From NCBI GenBank assembly GCA_947258755.1, contig CAMYJO010000017.1, positions 17,907 to 81,906 on the forward strand: a stretch of DNA of 64,000 nucleotides. The letters run 5' to 3'. The notes beneath the pieces were generated by a model. That model was not told the origin of the DNA and did not search any database. It saw only the letters and a program-made list of their open reading frames with translations. The stretch comes from an uncultured Gammaproteobacteria bacterium. GTDB lineage: Bacteria > Pseudomonadota > Gammaproteobacteria > JAADHQ01. The position numbers were made by a program, and so were the translations under genes. Below are positions 1 to 11,584 of the stretch, in pieces; within the stretch, counting starts at the first letter, position 1; each line of letters starts with the position of its first letter.

Positions 1-281
1 AATCCGCCAAACAAGGTTATCCACCAGCTGCTCAGAATCTGATCAAGATATACGAAGCTGAAATAAAAAATAAAAATACCAAGGCCTACCACCCATTGGC
101 GATGATCTACCTACAAGGGGCCGGCGTTAAACAAGATACCGACAAGGCGCTTAAACTACTCGAAAAAGCGGCCTTTGATGGTGTCGAAGAATCACGCAAG
201 GCCTTGCATGAAATCTACTCCAAAGGCCTGTTCGGTGTAGCCAAAAACGAAGCAAAGGCAAACGCCTGGAAACAACAATAG
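1..281 (+). CDS. Sel1-like repeat protein, C-terminal fragment (gene begins before the window)
   Basis: The reading frame is open from the left edge and stops at 279-281. The 92 or so visible residues contain Sel1/TPR-like helical repeats: a run AMIYLQGAGVKQDTDKALKLL matches the usual A-x-x-x-Y-x-x-G-x-G-V-x-x-D-x-x-K-A pattern, followed by a second degenerate repeat ending in NEAKANAWKQQ. Sel1 proteins are helical scaffolds for protein-protein contacts and are often secreted or periplasmic. The N-terminus, any signal peptide and the number of repeats lie outside the window, so no specific role can be given. Confidence 0.75.
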   Translation, partial: SAKQGYPPAAQNLIKIYEAEIKNKNTKAYHPLAMIYLQGAGVKQDTDKALKLLEKAAFDGVEESRKALHEIYSKGLFGVAKNEAKANAWKQQ

Positions 282-282
282 C

Positions 283-438
283 TTATATAGCTACCCCGAA
301 ACAGTCGAGGGCAGCGCTGAGGTAAATTGCGAGCTATTTATCGAAGGCCAGGGTCAAACCTTTCGCTGCTTTCCCTGTCGGAACGAGCACAGCGGCCATC
401 TAGATTTACTGGCACAGATTGAAAAATCCAATCTATAG
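283..438 (+). other. Coding-like stretch without a start codon (possible gene remnant)
   Basis: Directly after the Sel1 stop, a different frame stays open from 241 to the TAG at 436-438. It gives a balanced peptide of about 50 residues including ELFIEGQGQTFRCFPCRNEH, with a C-x-x-C pair. There is no ATG, GTG or TTG in this frame before the stop and no ribosome-binding site. It may be the decayed tail of a gene, a frameshifted extension of the Sel1 gene, or chance. I do not recognise the peptide. Confidence 0.2.
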
Positions 439-457
439 ACCAACATTGCCGACAAAT

Positions 458-904
458 CTATTTCTGAAAGGATTGCGGAAACGGGTTTTCACCGTTGTGT
501 TCAATAACTATAAAGCCATGGCCTGTTGATTTATGGCAGCTGTTACAGCTCTTGATAAACGCATTATACGCCTTCCACTGTGCCGCCGGCTGACCTTGCT
601 TAACCTGTTTTTCCAATATCTCGAAGTCAGGCAGAAGGATTTCCTTGACCAGCTTACCGATCTCATGCGACTTGTACTGTCCGAAGTCTTCCAGCTCTTC
701 TATCGTTTCTTCGAGTTCATGCACATAGAAACCAGCCAGCTTGTTATTTTCCGCCTTTACCGCCAATCCGGTCTTATGCAAAAAATATTGTAACTTGCTC
801 ATTTTCTCCACCAGGCCTGCCTCGCCACTGGCATGCGAACAAGCAGACAACATTGCCAAAGGGATAGCACATAGAAAAGCGACGGTAGCTTTAGATTGAC
901 TCAT
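458..904 (-). CDS. Cytochrome c'-like monoheme lipoprotein
   Basis: 148 residues. The N-terminus is a lipoprotein signal with lipobox LSAC (Cys22), so the mature protein should be lipid-anchored on the periplasmic side. The rest is predicted helical, with a single heme attachment motif CNSCH (Cys120, Cys123, His124) close to the C-terminus, the position seen in four-helix-bundle cytochromes c'. An AAGGA ribosome-binding site lies 6 bases before the ATG. It probably binds one covalent heme and could carry electrons or bind small gases; the partner is unknown. It lies 18 bases downstream of gltD on the same strand, which need not imply a shared function. Confidence 0.75.
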   Translation of the reverse strand: MSQSKATVAFLCAIPLAMLSACSHASGEAGLVEKMSKLQYFLHKTGLAVKAENNKLAGFYVHELEETIEELEDFGQYKSHEIGKLVKEILLPDFEILEKQVKQGQPAAQWKAYNAFIKSCNSCHKSTGHGFIVIEHNGENPFPQSFQK

Positions 905-922
905 TTATTTTTCCTTTTCAAA

Positions 923-2389
923 TTACGGTAATACAGAATTACCCATTAAATAGACATCGATTTCTCTAGCGGCCTCACGACCCTCATTAATACCCCAGAC
1001 AACAAGGGACTGGCCCCGACGGCAATCACCGGCAGCATAGATGCCGTCAATACTGGTGGCATAGCGCCCGTACTCGGCGCGATAATTTGAGCGTTCATCG
1101 TAGTCAATACCAAGGGCATCACTTGCATAATGCTCAGGCCCTAAAAAGCCCATCGCCAGCAATACCAGATCCGCCTGCCATTGTTTCTCGGAGCCGGCGA
1201 CTTCTTCCATTTTCCATTGGCCCGTCTCTTCGCTGCGCACCCAACTCACTTCAACCGTGGTCACGCTTTTTACATTACCCTGTTCATCACCTGTAAAGGC
1301 CTTACTCAGGATGCAATAGGTTCGCGGATCCTCTCCCTGTCTGGCTTCGGCTTCTTCATGACCATAATCGACACGAAAAATATGCGGCCATGCCGGCCAG
1401 GGATTGTCCTCTGCGCGCCCTTCTGGAGGCCGTGGCATCAACTCGAAATTGACCACAGACTTGCAACCATGTCTCAATGACGTACCAATACAATCCGTAC
1501 CGGTATCGCCACCACCAATGACCAGTACATGCTTGTCTTTGGCGTCAATATAATTACCATCTTTAAGCTCAGAGTCCAGCAGGCTACGCGTATTCGCAGT
1601 CAGAAACTCCATCGCAAAATGGACACCGTTTAGATTCCTGCCATCCACCGGCAGACTTCGCGGCGTAGTGGCGCCAGTGGCCAGCAACAACGCATCATTT
1701 TCATTCTTTAACTGCACAACATCGACATCCTTGCCGACATCCACATTAGTAACAAATTCCACACCTTCATCACGCATTAATTGTACGCGACGATCAATAA
1801 TGCCTTTATCCAGCTTCATGTTAGGGATGCCATACATCAGCAAGCCCCCTATCCGGTCAGCGCGCTCATAAACTGTTACCGCATGTCCGGCCTTATTGAG
1901 TTGCGCTGCAGCTGCAAGACCTGCTGGGCCTGAACCGATAACGGCCACTTTCTTGCCCGTACGTGCCTCGGGTACGGAAACATTAACCCATCCCTCGTCG
2001 AAGGCATGATCGATGATCGCACACTCGATATTCTTGATCGTGACTGCAGGCTCGATAATACCCAGCACACACGATCCCTCGCAAGGGGCCGGACAGACAC
2101 GTCCGGTAAATTCAGGAAAGTTATTGGTTTTGTGCAGACGTTCCACAGCATCCTTCCAACGTCCGTTATAAACCAGGTCGTTCCACTCCGGGATCAGGTT
2201 GTCAACTGGACAGCCGGTATCTGACTGACAAAAAGGCACGCCACAATCCATGCAACGTGCACCCTGGGTTTGCAAATGCAGATCATCATGTTGTGTGTAT
2301 ATTTCATTGTAATCCGACAACCGTTGACTGGCGTCACGGTAGGGCTCGGTCTTACGTTCAAACTCTTTAAATCCTGTTGGTTTACCCAT
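923..2389 (-). CDS. gltD: Glutamate synthase (NADPH) small subunit
   Basis: 488 residues, the normal length. GltD passes electrons from NADPH through FAD and iron-sulfur clusters to GltB, which makes glutamate from 2-oxoglutarate and glutamine in the cytoplasm. The N-terminal cluster region shows Cys-rich motifs CMDCGVPFC and [11 protein letters not shown]. An FAD dinucleotide fold ([12 protein letters not shown]) begins near residue 150, the NADPH fold ([13 protein letters not shown]) lies near residue 290, and the C-terminal [16 protein letters not shown] completes the FAD site. It follows gltB by about 70 bases on the same strand, the usual operon order. Confidence 0.97.
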   Translation of the reverse strand: MGKPTGFKEFERKTEPYRDASQRLSDYNEIYTQHDDLHLQTQGARCMDCGVPFCQSDTGCPVDNLIPEWNDLVYNGRWKDAVERLHKTNNFPEFTGRVCPAPCEGSCVLGIIEPAVTIKNIECAIIDHAFDEGWVNVSVPEARTGKKVAVIGSGPAGLAAAAQLNKAGHAVTVYERADRIGGLLMYGIPNMKLDKGIIDRRVQLMRDEGVEFVTNVDVGKDVDVVQLKNENDALLLATGATTPRSLPVDGRNLNGVHFAMEFLTANTRSLLDSELKDGNYIDAKDKHVLVIGGGDTGTDCIGTSLRHGCKSVVNFELMPRPPEGRAEDNPWPAWPHIFRVDYGHEEAEARQGEDPRTYCILSKAFTGDEQGNVKSVTTVEVSWVRSEETGQWKMEEVAGSEKQWQADLVLLAMGFLGPEHYASDALGIDYDERSNYRAEYGRYATSIDGIYAAGDCRRGQSLVVWGINEGREAAREIDVYLMGNSVLP

Positions 2390-2460
2390 GCTTTATCTTC
2401 TTTATCTGTCTGTCTTGATGCGCAAGCTTCAGGCCCAGACCGGGCCGGCATATCATTGTA

Positions 2461-5400
2461 TTATGCCGCTGCGGCCTTTTTCTTTTGCTCTTCCAGTACA
2501 CGCTTGTAATCAACCGGCATGACCTTTACAAACTGACCCAGAATCCCTTCCCAATCTTTAAGTAAACGTTGCGCGACTGCCGAGTCGGTATATTGCAGAT
2601 GTTTTTCAATCATCCCCCTGAGCTCGGCGATATCATCCTTATCGCTCATAGGTTCCAATTCTACCATACCCATATTACATCGCGTCGTCAGATCACCCTG
2701 ATGGTCCCAAACGTAGGCAATACCACCACTCATGCCGGCGGCAAAGTTTCGTCCAGTCCCACCGAGAACGACAACACGACCTCCGGTCATATACTCACAG
2801 CCATGATCGCCAATACCTTCGACCACAGCAGTTGCACCACTATTTCTTACACAGAAACGCTCTGCTGCGACACCACGTATATAGACTTCACCGCTGGTCG
2901 CGCCATACAGGCAGACATTACCGACGATAATATTTTCTTCAGCAACAAAAGTACTGGCCGCTGGCGGATAAACAATGACACGACCGCCACTCAGACCTTT
3001 GCCGACATAATCATTAGCATCACCTTCCACCTCAAGGGTCACGCCTTTGGCAAGGAAGGCGCCGAGCGATTGACCTGCACTACCCTTAAGTTTCACGTGC
3101 ACGGTATCGTCAGGCAGCAGTGCTTCACCCTGATGCTTGGCAATTTCATGTGACAACATGGTGCCGACAACGCGATTGGTATTAATCACTGGCAATTCGA
3201 TATTGACTCTTTGACCATTTACAATCGCAGGCTGCGCCAGCTCAATCAATTGATTGTCGAGCGCCACTTCCAGTGCATGATCCTGCTTGATGGTTTGATG
3301 CACCTCTACATTAGGATGCGGTTTTTCGGCAGGGGTCAATATCGCCTGCAGGTCGATGCCATCTTTCTTCCAGTGATCAATAGCCTTGTCCATCTGCAGG
3401 CAATCGACACGGCCAATCATTTCATTGACACTACGGAAGCCCAGTTCAGCCATGATCTTACGCAAGTCATCAGCAACCATAAACAGGTAATTGACGACAT
3501 ACTCCGGCTTGCCGTTGAATTTTTTACGTAGCTCCTTGTCCTGGGTAGCGATGCCGACCGGGCAGGTATTCAGATGACACTTGCGCATCATAATACAACC
3601 CAGGGTAATCAGCGGCGCGGTTGAAAATCCATATTCTTCGGCACCCAACATCGCAGCAATGGCAACATCGCGCCCTGTTTTCATTTGTCCATCGGTCTGG
3701 ATAACGACGCGTGAACGCAAGTCGTTCATAACCAATGTCTGATGGGTTTCGGCGACGCCTAGCTCCCAGGGCAGCCCTGCGTGCTTGATTGACGTAATCG
3801 GCGAAGCCCCGGTACCACCATCATGGCCAGCAATAACGATATGATCGGCATGCGCCTTGGTCACGCCCGAGGCGATCGTGCCGACACCCGCTTCGGACAC
3901 CAGCTTGACACTGATGCGCGCGGCCGGATTGGCGTTTTTCAGGTCATGAATCAACTGCGCGAGATCTTCTATCGAGTAGATATCATGATGTGGCGGTGGA
4001 CTGATCAGACCGACTCCCGGTGTTGAATGGCGAATGCGTGCAATATTTTCATCCACCTTGGTGCCGGGTAACTCACCACCCTCGCCAGGCTTGGCACCCT
4101 GGGATACCTTGATTTGAATTTCATCGGCATTACTAAGATACCAAATCGTTACCCCAAACCTGCCTGAGGCCACCTGCTTTATGGCTGAACGTCTGCTATC
4201 ACCATTCTCATCCGGGGTAAAACGATCGGCATCCTCACCGCCTTCACCAGTGTTCGACTTGCCACCCATGCGATTCATGGCGATCGCCAGGGTCTCGTGG
4301 CTTTCCTGCGAGATCGAACCAAAACTCATGGCGCCGGTAGCAAAACGTTTGATGATAGCCTCGACCGGCTCAACTTCGCTGATATCGATGGCATCGCCAT
4401 TGGCGCCTTCTTTGAATTCCATCAAACCACGCAAGGTACAATTACGGGTATCGTCCTCATTGGCCATTTTTGCAAAACGCCAATAGGCATTCTTGTCGCC
4501 ACTCCTGGCTGCCTGCTGCAAGTTGGCGATGCTCTGCGGGTTCCACATGTGGCGATCACCATCGGCACGCCAATGCATATCACCTTGATTGGGCAAGGTT
4601 GCTTCACGTACAACATCACGCGCCGGGAAACCCAGCTCATGCCGGCGCAGGGCCTCGGTGGCCAACACTTCAAAACTAACGCCTTTAATACGGCTCGGGG
4701 TATTATCGAAACACCGTTCGATGACTTCTTCGGACAAACCAACGGCCTCGAAGATCTGCGCACCCTTGTAGGACTGCAAAGTCGAAATGCCCATTTTCGC
4801 CATGACTTTGAGCATACCTTTGGCAACACCCTTACGATAGGCGGCAACGATCTTGTCATCGGTATCAAAACGCTCGCCCGGTAACATACCATCGCGTTGC
4901 GCCTGCCACAGGGCCTCAAATGCCAGATAAGGGTTTATGGCATCAATACCGTAACCTGTTAACAGGCAGTGATGATGCACTTCACGGGCCTCACCGGTCT
5001 CCAGTACCAAACCAATACGTGTACGATCATGGTTACGAACCAAGTGATGATGCACGGCACCAGTCGCCAGCAAGGAACTAACAGCAACGCGCTCGGCATT
5101 GATATTGCGGTCTGATAACACCAGCAGGCTGTAACCTTCTTTTATGGCCTGCGATGCCTCTGCACAAATACGATCAAGTGCAGCGGTCAGTCCCGGACCG
5201 TTCTCGGATTTGTCATATGTAATATCAATGGTCTGCGTCTTCCAGCCACGATAATCCATATGCTTGATCGCTGCCAATTCTTCATTAGTCAGGATGGGAT
5301 GCAACAGGCGCAAACGATGTGCATGCTGCTCGGTCGAATCAAGAATGTTGGCCTCGGGTCCAATGTAACATTCCAGCGACATCACCACTTCTTCGCGGAT

Positions 5401-7035
5401 TGAATCGATAGCCGGATTGGTGACCTGGGCAAACAGTTGTTTGAAATAATCGTAGATCATACGTGCCTTATCAGACAGACAGGCAAGCGATGCATCATTG
5501 CCCATCGAACCCACCGGGTCACGTCCTTCACGCACCAACGGCAGTAACATAAACTGCATGGTTTCGGTGGTATAACCAAAGGCCTGCATGCGCGATAACA
5601 GGCTATCCGGATCAAATTGATGCGGCTCATGGCCCGGTTCGATTTGCGACAACAGGATACGCTGGTTCGCCAGCCATTCATGATAGGGCTTGCGCGCAGC
5701 AATCTCATGCTTTAATTCTTCGTCCGGTATCATCCGTCCCTGCTCAAAATCGATCAGGAACATCTTGCCCGGTTGCAGGCGCCCTTTGAGTTTGACGTTG
5801 TCATCGTCAACTGCCAATACGCCGACTTCGGAAGCCATAATCACACGGTCATCATGGGTCAGGTAGTAACGGCTTGGTCGCAGGCCATTACGGTCCAGGG
5901 TAGCGCCGATATATTTACCATCACTGAACACGATCGAGGCCGGGCCATCCCAGGGCTCCATTAATGACGACTGAAATTCATAAAAGGCGCGTTTTTCTTC
6001 CGACATGGCATGGTCATTCTGCCAGGCTTCGGGAACCATCATCATGACCGCTTCCTGCAGACTGCGACCACCCATTAACAGGAATTCGAGCACATTATCA
6101 AAACTACCGGAGTCAGAAACCGACGGTTCTATGACCGGAAGAATATTTTTTATATCCTCGCCGAACAGATCGCTCTGGGCAACACCCTCACGGGCGCGCA
6201 TCCAGTTGGCATTACCCAGGCGTGTGTTGATCTCGCCATTATGACTCATGAAACGTTTCGGTTGGGCACGATCCCAGGAAGGGAAGGTGTTAGTCGCAAA
6301 ACGCGAATGCACCATCGCCATATGCGCAGTGAAGTCTTCATCAGCCAGATCCGGGTAAAACGGGATCAGTTGATCAGGGTTGAGCATACCTTTATATATA
6401 ATGATCTTGGATGAAAGCGAACAAAAGTAGAACAAATGAGCCTGATCAATGCTGTCATCGGCACGAATACTATGCGTACTCTGTTTGCGCAGAATATATA
6501 ATTTACGCTCAAAGGCGTCATCATCGGTGCTATCGGCGGCAGCGACAATCAATTGCTCCATATGTGGCATCGACTCACGTGCCGTAGGGCCGATATCCGC
6601 CTTGATCGGATCGACCGGCAGTGGCCGCCAGCCAAGTAATTTTTGTCCCGAGGCCTCGATCGCGGCATTGACCCGTTGCTTGCATTCCTCACGGTCAGCA
6701 TCGTTCACCGGCAGAAAAACGATACCGGCCGCATAGCGCCCCTGTTTCGGTAATTTAACACCAAGGTCTTCACTGACTACCTTGTTCAGAAAGGCATGTG
6801 GCAGGCTGGTCATGATACCGGCACCGTCACCCGTATTCTTTTCACAACCGCAGGCACCACGGTGAACCATACGACGCAGGATGTGATTGGCATCGAGAAC
6901 AATCTGGTGACTGGCCTGACCCTTGATATGGGCGACAAAACCGACACCGCAATTCTCGGTTTCATTGGTCGGGTCGTACAGACCGTGCTTGCTTGGTAAG
7001 CCGTATTGATTTAGGACCTTATAATTTTTGCTCAT
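2461..7035 (-). CDS. gltB: Glutamate synthase (NADPH) large subunit
   Basis: 1524 residues, full length. Domains in order: an N-terminal class II glutamine amidotransferase whose catalytic Cys is Cys29 (ENCGVGF) after a short propeptide, a central linker domain, the FMN-binding synthase barrel, and a C-terminal GXGXG beta-helix ([11 protein letters not shown] and following). The [3Fe-4S] ligands are visible as [15 protein letters not shown]. It releases ammonia from glutamine and condenses it with 2-oxoglutarate. It heads a two-gene operon with gltD; a GAGG ribosome-binding site precedes the ATG. The 7036-7294 interval upstream should carry the promoter, but I could not pick a confident one. 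Confidence 0.98.
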   Translation of the reverse strand: MSKNYKVLNQYGLPSKHGLYDPTNETENCGVGFVAHIKGQASHQIVLDANHILRRMVHRGACGCEKNTGDGAGIMTSLPHAFLNKVVSEDLGVKLPKQGRYAAGIVFLPVNDADREECKQRVNAAIEASGQKLLGWRPLPVDPIKADIGPTARESMPHMEQLIVAAADSTDDDAFERKLYILRKQSTHSIRADDSIDQAHLFYFCSLSSKIIIYKGMLNPDQLIPFYPDLADEDFTAHMAMVHSRFATNTFPSWDRAQPKRFMSHNGEINTRLGNANWMRAREGVAQSDLFGEDIKNILPVIEPSVSDSGSFDNVLEFLLMGGRSLQEAVMMMVPEAWQNDHAMSEEKRAFYEFQSSLMEPWDGPASIVFSDGKYIGATLDRNGLRPSRYYLTHDDRVIMASEVGVLAVDDDNVKLKGRLQPGKMFLIDFEQGRMIPDEELKHEIAARKPYHEWLANQRILLSQIEPGHEPHQFDPDSLLSRMQAFGYTTETMQFMLLPLVREGRDPVGSMGNDASLACLSDKARMIYDYFKQLFAQVTNPAIDSIREEVVMSLECYIGPEANILDSTEQHAHRLRLLHPILTNEELAAIKHMDYRGWKTQTIDITYDKSENGPGLTAALDRICAEASQAIKEGYSLLVLSDRNINAERVAVSSLLATGAVHHHLVRNHDRTRIGLVLETGEAREVHHHCLLTGYGIDAINPYLAFEALWQAQRDGMLPGERFDTDDKIVAAYRKGVAKGMLKVMAKMGISTLQSYKGAQIFEAVGLSEEVIERCFDNTPSRIKGVSFEVLATEALRRHELGFPARDVVREATLPNQGDMHWRADGDRHMWNPQSIANLQQAARSGDKNAYWRFAKMANEDDTRNCTLRGLMEFKEGANGDAIDISEVEPVEAIIKRFATGAMSFGSISQESHETLAIAMNRMGGKSNTGEGGEDADRFTPDENGDSRRSAIKQVASGRFGVTIWYLSNADEIQIKVSQGAKPGEGGELPGTKVDENIARIRHSTPGVGLISPPPHHDIYSIEDLAQLIHDLKNANPAARISVKLVSEAGVGTIASGVTKAHADHIVIAGHDGGTGASPITSIKHAGLPWELGVAETHQTLVMNDLRSRVVIQTDGQMKTGRDVAIAAMLGAEEYGFSTAPLITLGCIMMRKCHLNTCPVGIATQDKELRKKFNGKPEYVVNYLFMVADDLRKIMAELGFRSVNEMIGRVDCLQMDKAIDHWKKDGIDLQAILTPAEKPHPNVEVHQTIKQDHALEVALDNQLIELAQPAIVNGQRVNIELPVINTNRVVGTMLSHEIAKHQGEALLPDDTVHVKLKGSAGQSLGAFLAKGVTLEVEGDANDYVGKGLSGGRVIVYPPAASTFVAEENIIVGNVCLYGATSGEVYIRGVAAERFCVRNSGATAVVEGIGDHGCEYMTGGRVVVLGGTGRNFAAGMSGGIAYVWDHQGDLTTRCNMGMVELEPMSDKDDIAELRGMIEKHLQYTDSAVAQRLLKDWEGILGQFVKVMPVDYKRVLEEQKKKAAAA

Positions 7036-7294
7036 GCTTGCCTCTGAAGATCCAGGCCGCTACCCGGAACAATGTCATGTTTTTCTCAGCCTACTGCCAC
7101 AATCCATTTGCAAACAGCGGCCGGACATTTTAGCGGATGCGGCCACTAAAAAAAAGTTTGTATGCCTTTAAAACAGAGAAAATATTGGCGTAAATCAAGC
7201 CGTTAAAGCCCGCACCCAGCCCTATCAAATGGGAAACTAATCGTTAATAATCAATTATTTATTGGGTTTTTGGGCCGATATCAAGCCAATACGG

Positions 7295-8170
7295 CTAACT
7301 ACATAAGGACAGCAACTGTTCGGTCATACGCACGGCCTGACTGCCATAGGCACCGCCAAACAGGTTATAGTGATTTAATATATGATATTGATTATAAAGT
7401 ATTTTTCGGGTCTCATAGCCATTGTGCAGGGGCCACTCCTGCTGGTAGGCGGTGTAAAATCCATGGCTAAACCCGGAAAATAACTCGGTCATAGCCAAAT
7501 CGGCCTCACGATCACCATAATAGCAGGCCGGGTCAAATATGACCGGCCCGCCATCAGCAGCATAGGCGGCATTACCACCCCACAGATCACCATGCAACAG
7601 CGAGGCCTGAGGCTGGTAGTCGTCAAAAAAGTGCTCCAGTTGCACAGCCAGTTGTTCACACAAACGTACACCACGCCGCTCCAGGCCCTTGTCAGCAGCC
7701 AGCCGGGTCTGAAAACCGAGCCGATGCTGGCGCCAGAAGGCCACCCAGTCATCCGTCCAGTCATTGATTTGCGCGGTCGCGCCAATGGTATTGTCACGCG
7801 ACCAACCGAATTGATCGGCGCTATGGCGATGCATTTGCGCCAGCTGCGTGCCCATGGCCTGATCATCACCGCTAGCCTGCAGCGGGATATATTCCATCAG
7901 CAGAAAGGCAGTCGATTCACTCACACCCGTCAACAAGGGCCGTGGTACTCGAATACTGTGTGTTTGTAGCATTGCCTCGAGGCCCGCGAACTCGGCCTCA
8001 AACATAGCCAGCCTGCTGGCCTGATTGAGTTTGATAAAATAGCTCTGATTTGAACCCTGGAGACGATAGGCCGTATTGATACAACCACCACCGAGCGAGT
8101 GTTTATCATCGATGCTAAAGGTCTCACCGATCTCGGCGCTGATCATACCTTCAAGTTCTGTCCAGTCCAC
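7295..8170 (-). CDS. Fructosamine/ketosamine-3-kinase family protein
   Basis: 291 residues from a GTG start at 8170. This start is chosen because GGAGG lies 9-10 bases upstream and because it gives the usual family length of about 290; an upstream start would add residues not seen in the family. The kinase core shows LLHGDLWGGNAAY (catalytic Asp loop) and the metal-binding IFDPACYYGDREADLAM. These kinases phosphorylate sugar adducts on protein lysines so that the adduct falls off, repairing glycated proteins. The start overlaps the last 20 bases of the exonuclease gene, suggesting coupled translation. The substrate is inferred from the family only. Confidence 0.88.
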   Translation of the reverse strand: MDWTELEGMISAEIGETFSIDDKHSLGGGCINTAYRLQGSNQSYFIKLNQASRLAMFEAEFAGLEAMLQTHSIRVPRPLLTGVSESTAFLLMEYIPLQASGDDQAMGTQLAQMHRHSADQFGWSRDNTIGATAQINDWTDDWVAFWRQHRLGFQTRLAADKGLERRGVRLCEQLAVQLEHFFDDYQPQASLLHGDLWGGNAAYAADGGPVIFDPACYYGDREADLAMTELFSGFSHGFYTAYQQEWPLHNGYETRKILYNQYHILNHYNLFGGAYGSQAVRMTEQLLSLCS

Positions 8171-9068
8171 CTTCCCTATCCTCCAGTAAGCGTGCAAACC
8201 TTGTCGCCAGTCCGCCGCCAACACCGATTGAATTGAAAAAACGCTGTATTTTTTTATGCTCCGGCAACCATTCTAGATCGGATAATTCCACCTGCAATTT
8301 TACATCACGCTTGATTTCACTCAACTGCCTGCACAGGTAGGCCATGTCGCGATGTTGCTCCAGCAAACCCTGGGTGCGCACAGCCGCACGCATATCCATC
8401 CCACCTACCTGTTGCAGATCCCGATACAATTGGTCGAGGTCATTAAATTGGTTCAACAATCGTTGCGCCGTTTTTTTCCCAACCCCGGGAACACCCGGTA
8501 TATTATCGGCGCTATCACCGGCCAGGGCGAGGAAGTCCGCCATCTGTTCTGGCTGCACGCCGAAGTGCTCGCTTGCTTTCTGTTGATCCAGCTGGCGGTT
8601 CTCGGCAAAATCCCAGAACAGGTCTTTGTGTCTAAGTAATTGCACCAGGTCTTTGTCGCGCGAGACAATGATGACCTGTTTATTCTTACCTCGGTGACGC
8701 TCGGCAAGGGTGCCAATCAAATCGTCCGCCTCATAACGGCGGCTAGCCATGTCCTTGATACCGACGGCACGACAGAGTTTTCGGCACAACTGAAACTGAT
8801 ATTTCAATTCTTCTGGAGCAGGATCCCGATTAGCTTTGTATTGTGGATAGATTTTATTGCGAAACGATGATGACAGGCTTTCATCAAACAATGCAGCGAT
8901 ATGCGTTGGTTGCGACTGCTGCAGCAATTGCAGCAAAAAATGCGCGAAACCATAAACAGCATTGACCGGCCTGCCCTGTTTGTCGGTAATGCTGTCATCC
9001 ATCGAAAACCATGCGCGGAATACATAGATGCTGGCATCGATCAAATATAAGCGCTTCAACTCAGCCAC
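8151..9068 (-). CDS. xni: 5'-3' exonuclease / flap endonuclease (Xni/PolI N-terminal type)
   Basis: About 305 residues from the GTG at 9068. The open frame extends to a TTG at 9104, but neither start has a good ribosome-binding site; the GTG puts the conserved LYLIDAS strand close to the N-terminus as in relatives. The protein matches the isolated 5'-nuclease domain of DNA polymerase I: metal-binding acids in LYLIDAS, ALFDES and YEADDLIGTLA, SRDKD, then GDSADNIPGVPGVGKKTA, the helix-3-turn-helix DNA-binding element. No polymerase domain follows. It should trim 5' flaps or single-stranded DNA in repair. Distinguishing Xni from other stand-alone 5'-nucleases needs a tree, so the symbol is tentative. 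Confidence 0.85.
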   Translation of the reverse strand: MAELKRLYLIDASIYVFRAWFSMDDSITDKQGRPVNAVYGFAHFLLQLLQQSQPTHIAALFDESLSSSFRNKIYPQYKANRDPAPEELKYQFQLCRKLCRAVGIKDMASRRYEADDLIGTLAERHRGKNKQVIIVSRDKDLVQLLRHKDLFWDFAENRQLDQQKASEHFGVQPEQMADFLALAGDSADNIPGVPGVGKKTAQRLLNQFNDLDQLYRDLQQVGGMDMRAAVRTQGLLEQHRDMAYLCRQLSEIKRDVKLQVELSDLEWLPEHKKIQRFFNSIGVGGGLATRFARLLEDREGGLDRT

Positions 9069-9119
9069 GTAATATTTTTTCTTATCTGTTGCACTACTGC
9101 GCAACAGCTTGGCCCGCTA

Positions 9120-9695
9120 TTAGCGAGCACGAATCAGAATCGCATTGATATCATTGTTACGCAGCCGATTACGCGTGGCATTGATGTCCCTGAGAGAGAC
9201 AAATGGCCCTATCCTGATACGGTGCCAGGTATCACCATTTACAAGCACTTTGTCTACTGACGACTCGATGCCCAGCAGCGCCAGTCTTGCCTTTAGTGTT
9301 TCAGCCTGTTGTTTTAAACGAAATGATCCGGCCTGCAGTATATAGGAGTGTTTCTTTTGCTGCGCAGATGGCTTACTCTTTTCCCTCTGTATCAGCTCCT
9401 GCTCGGGAATAACAATCTCTGATTCCGGTAGTACCGTATAAAATTCGTAACGCAGGCCCTGGTCTTCGCTGTTACTGCTTCTCTTTGGCTTTGGCTTGGA
9501 TTTTTTGACGCTGTCTTTAGCTGTCGTATTTTTGCTATCTAGCTTACCGAGATTTCCAGTCATGCCTGGTTGTTGACTGAGATACACCAGGAAAGCGATC
9601 AACAAACCTATCATCAGGCCAGATAACATCCACACCCAACCCGGAACCGGTTTCTTGGCCGGTTTACGACGTGCATTTTTATAGTCGCGGGCCAT
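9120..9695 (-). CDS. SPOR-domain inner-membrane protein (FtsN-like)
   Basis: 191 residues: a basic cytoplasmic N-terminus, one membrane helix at about residues 20-40, a Lys/Ser-rich periplasmic linker, and a C-terminal SPOR domain from about residue 115 (SYILQAGSFRLKQQAETLKA to the end). SPOR domains bind denuded peptidoglycan at the division site. The single-pass type II topology and the position 3 bases after argS match the FtsN-like gene found beside argS and priA in gammaproteobacteria. Only the SPOR domain identifies it; essential FtsN activity is not shown by sequence. Confidence 0.87.
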   Translation of the reverse strand: MARDYKNARRKPAKKPVPGWVWMLSGLMIGLLIAFLVYLSQQPGMTGNLGKLDSKNTTAKDSVKKSKPKPKRSSNSEDQGLRYEFYTVLPESEIVIPEQELIQREKSKPSAQQKKHSYILQAGSFRLKQQAETLKARLALLGIESSVDKVLVNGDTWHRIRIGPFVSLRDINATRNRLRNNDINAILIRAR

Positions 9696-9698
9696 CGC

Positions 9699-11459
9699 CT
9701 ACATAGACTCCGGCGCCGACACGCCTAACAGTTTCAAACCATTGGCCAGCACCTGGCGGGCGGCCTCGACCAGGTTCATGCGCGCATCACGCAGGTTTTC
9801 ATCATCGACCAGGAAGACATGCGCGTTATAATAAGTATGGACGCAATTAGCCAAATCGCGCAGGAAATGTGCGAGCTGATGCGGCTCGTGATTGATCGCG
9901 GCCTTTTCGACAACCTCCGGATATTTTGCTAAGGCCGTCATCAGATCCTGTTCATGGGACTCAGTCAATAATGACAAGCTGGCCTGGCCCCGGCCAATAT
10001 CACGTGACAGATTTTTTTCAAGCAACTGGCGTTTGACACTGCACAGACGTGCATGCGCGTACTGGATATAGTAAACAGGATTATCACTCGATTGTGATTT
10101 CGCAAGGTCCAGATCAAAATCCATGTGTTGCTCACACTTGCGCATGACATAGAAAAAACGCGCAGCATCATTGCCAACTTCATGACGTAATTCGCGCAGA
10201 GTCACAAACTCACCTGAACGTGTCGACATTTGTGCCTTCTCACCGCCACGATACAGGATCGCAAACTGCACCAGCAATACATCCAGCTTGGCATCATCGT
10301 CGCCGAGCGCCTGTAGCGCGGCCCTGACACGCGGTACATAACCGTGGTGATCTGCCCCCCAGACATCGATTACCCGATCAAAACCACGTTCGAGTTTTTC
10401 TGCATGATAGGCAATGTCCGATGCAAAATAAGTGGTCTGGCCATTGTCACGCACAATCACACGGTCCTTCTCATCACCAAAGTCGGTCGACTTAAACCAC
10501 AGCGCACCATTGTCTTCGTAAACATGACCGGACATTTTCAGGCGCTCGATGGCATTTTCGACCGCGCCGGAATGCATCAATGAACGTTCCGAGTACCAGT
10601 CCTGGTAGACGATTCCGAACTCCTCGAGGTCGCGCCTGATATCCGCTAGAATCGTTTCCATCCCCAGATCAAACACCTGACGGTAGTGCTTGTCACCCAG
10701 TAATTCCTGCGCCCGGGCAATCAAGGCATCGATGTGCACTTCCTTATCGCCACCGTCCGGCTCATCTTCCGGAACACCGATAAAAACGCTTTCATGTGAA
10801 TGCCGTAAATTATCACCATTCTGACGATGCAGGGTCGCGGCAATATCCCAGACATAGTCACCCTTGTAACCATTCACCGGAAAAGCAATCTCTTCTCCGC
10901 ACAGTTCCAGGTAACGCAACCAGACACTGGATGCAAGAATATCCATCTGCCGCCCGGCATCATTTACGTAGTATTCGCGATGCACCTTGAAACCAACGGC
11001 CTCGAGCAGGTCGGCAACACTTGCGCCATAAGCAGCGCCGCGGCCATGACCGACATGCAAAGGGCCAGTCGGGTTGGCCGAGACAAACTCTACCTGTACC
11101 GCTTTACCCTTGCCGATAGCGCTGCGGCCATAGTTATCGGTGCTGGCGAGAATATCCTCGATAACCCGCTGACTCGAATCCGCAGCCAGAAAAAAATTAA
11201 TAAAGCCAGGGCCGGCTATTTCCGCTTTGACCAAATCGGGTGATGCTGGAAGTTTATCGACTATCTTTTGCGCCAGCTCGCGTGGACTGCAACCGGCAGA
11301 TTTCGCCAGCATCATGGCAATATTACTGGCAAAGTCACCATGCTGCTTATCCCGCGTCCTTTCTATGTTGATGCTCGCCTCGACATCGGCAGCCAGGCTA
11401 CCATCCGCTTTCAATCCATCAAGTGCTTGCTGAACTAATTGTATTATTGCGTTTTTCAT
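9699..11459 (-). CDS. argS: Arginyl-tRNA synthetase
   Basis: 586 residues, full length. Class I synthetase that charges tRNA-Arg. The ATP-binding HIGH signature appears as HVGH in [17 protein letters not shown] near residue 130, and the KMSKS loop is replaced by a degenerate AQMSTRSG, as is common in ArgRS. The N-terminal additional domain for tRNA recognition (residues 1-110) and the C-terminal anticodon-binding helical domain are both present. It is followed after 3 bases by the SPOR gene. A heptamer repeat array lies between this gene and the end of priA. Confidence 0.98.
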   Translation of the reverse strand: MKNAIIQLVQQALDGLKADGSLAADVEASINIERTRDKQHGDFASNIAMMLAKSAGCSPRELAQKIVDKLPASPDLVKAEIAGPGFINFFLAADSSQRVIEDILASTDNYGRSAIGKGKAVQVEFVSANPTGPLHVGHGRGAAYGASVADLLEAVGFKVHREYYVNDAGRQMDILASSVWLRYLELCGEEIAFPVNGYKGDYVWDIAATLHRQNGDNLRHSHESVFIGVPEDEPDGGDKEVHIDALIARAQELLGDKHYRQVFDLGMETILADIRRDLEEFGIVYQDWYSERSLMHSGAVENAIERLKMSGHVYEDNGALWFKSTDFGDEKDRVIVRDNGQTTYFASDIAYHAEKLERGFDRVIDVWGADHHGYVPRVRAALQALGDDDAKLDVLLVQFAILYRGGEKAQMSTRSGEFVTLRELRHEVGNDAARFFYVMRKCEQHMDFDLDLAKSQSSDNPVYYIQYAHARLCSVKRQLLEKNLSRDIGRGQASLSLLTESHEQDLMTALAKYPEVVEKAAINHEPHQLAHFLRDLANCVHTYYNAHVFLVDDENLRDARMNLVEAARQVLANGLKLLGVSAPESM

Positions 11460-11550
11460 AAAATCATCGGGAAAGCGTTACCGGCCTCAAATGCCGCTCA
11501 TCATATCAGGGAAGACACAGCGGTAAAAGGTAGCATCTCATCAAGACCCT

Positions 11551-11577
11551 TGACTCTTTCCCCTTTCATCTTTTACC
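11551..11577 (-). repeat. Heptamer tandem array, family B (copy 1), after priA
   Basis: Read on the minus strand, four 7-base units follow the priA stop: GGTAAAA, GATGAAA, GGGGAAA, GAGTCAA. A matching unit in reverse orientation (GGTAAAAG on the plus strand) lies at 11522-11529, so the 3' region can fold back. Units are shared with the array at 25921-25951. Confidence 0.6.
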
Positions 11578-11584
11578 TGCACCT

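Noticed and set aside
7131..7156. TTTTAG...CTAAAA inverted arms upstream of gltB
   Set aside because: The central bases do not pair well and there is no match to a known regulator or terminator; weak.
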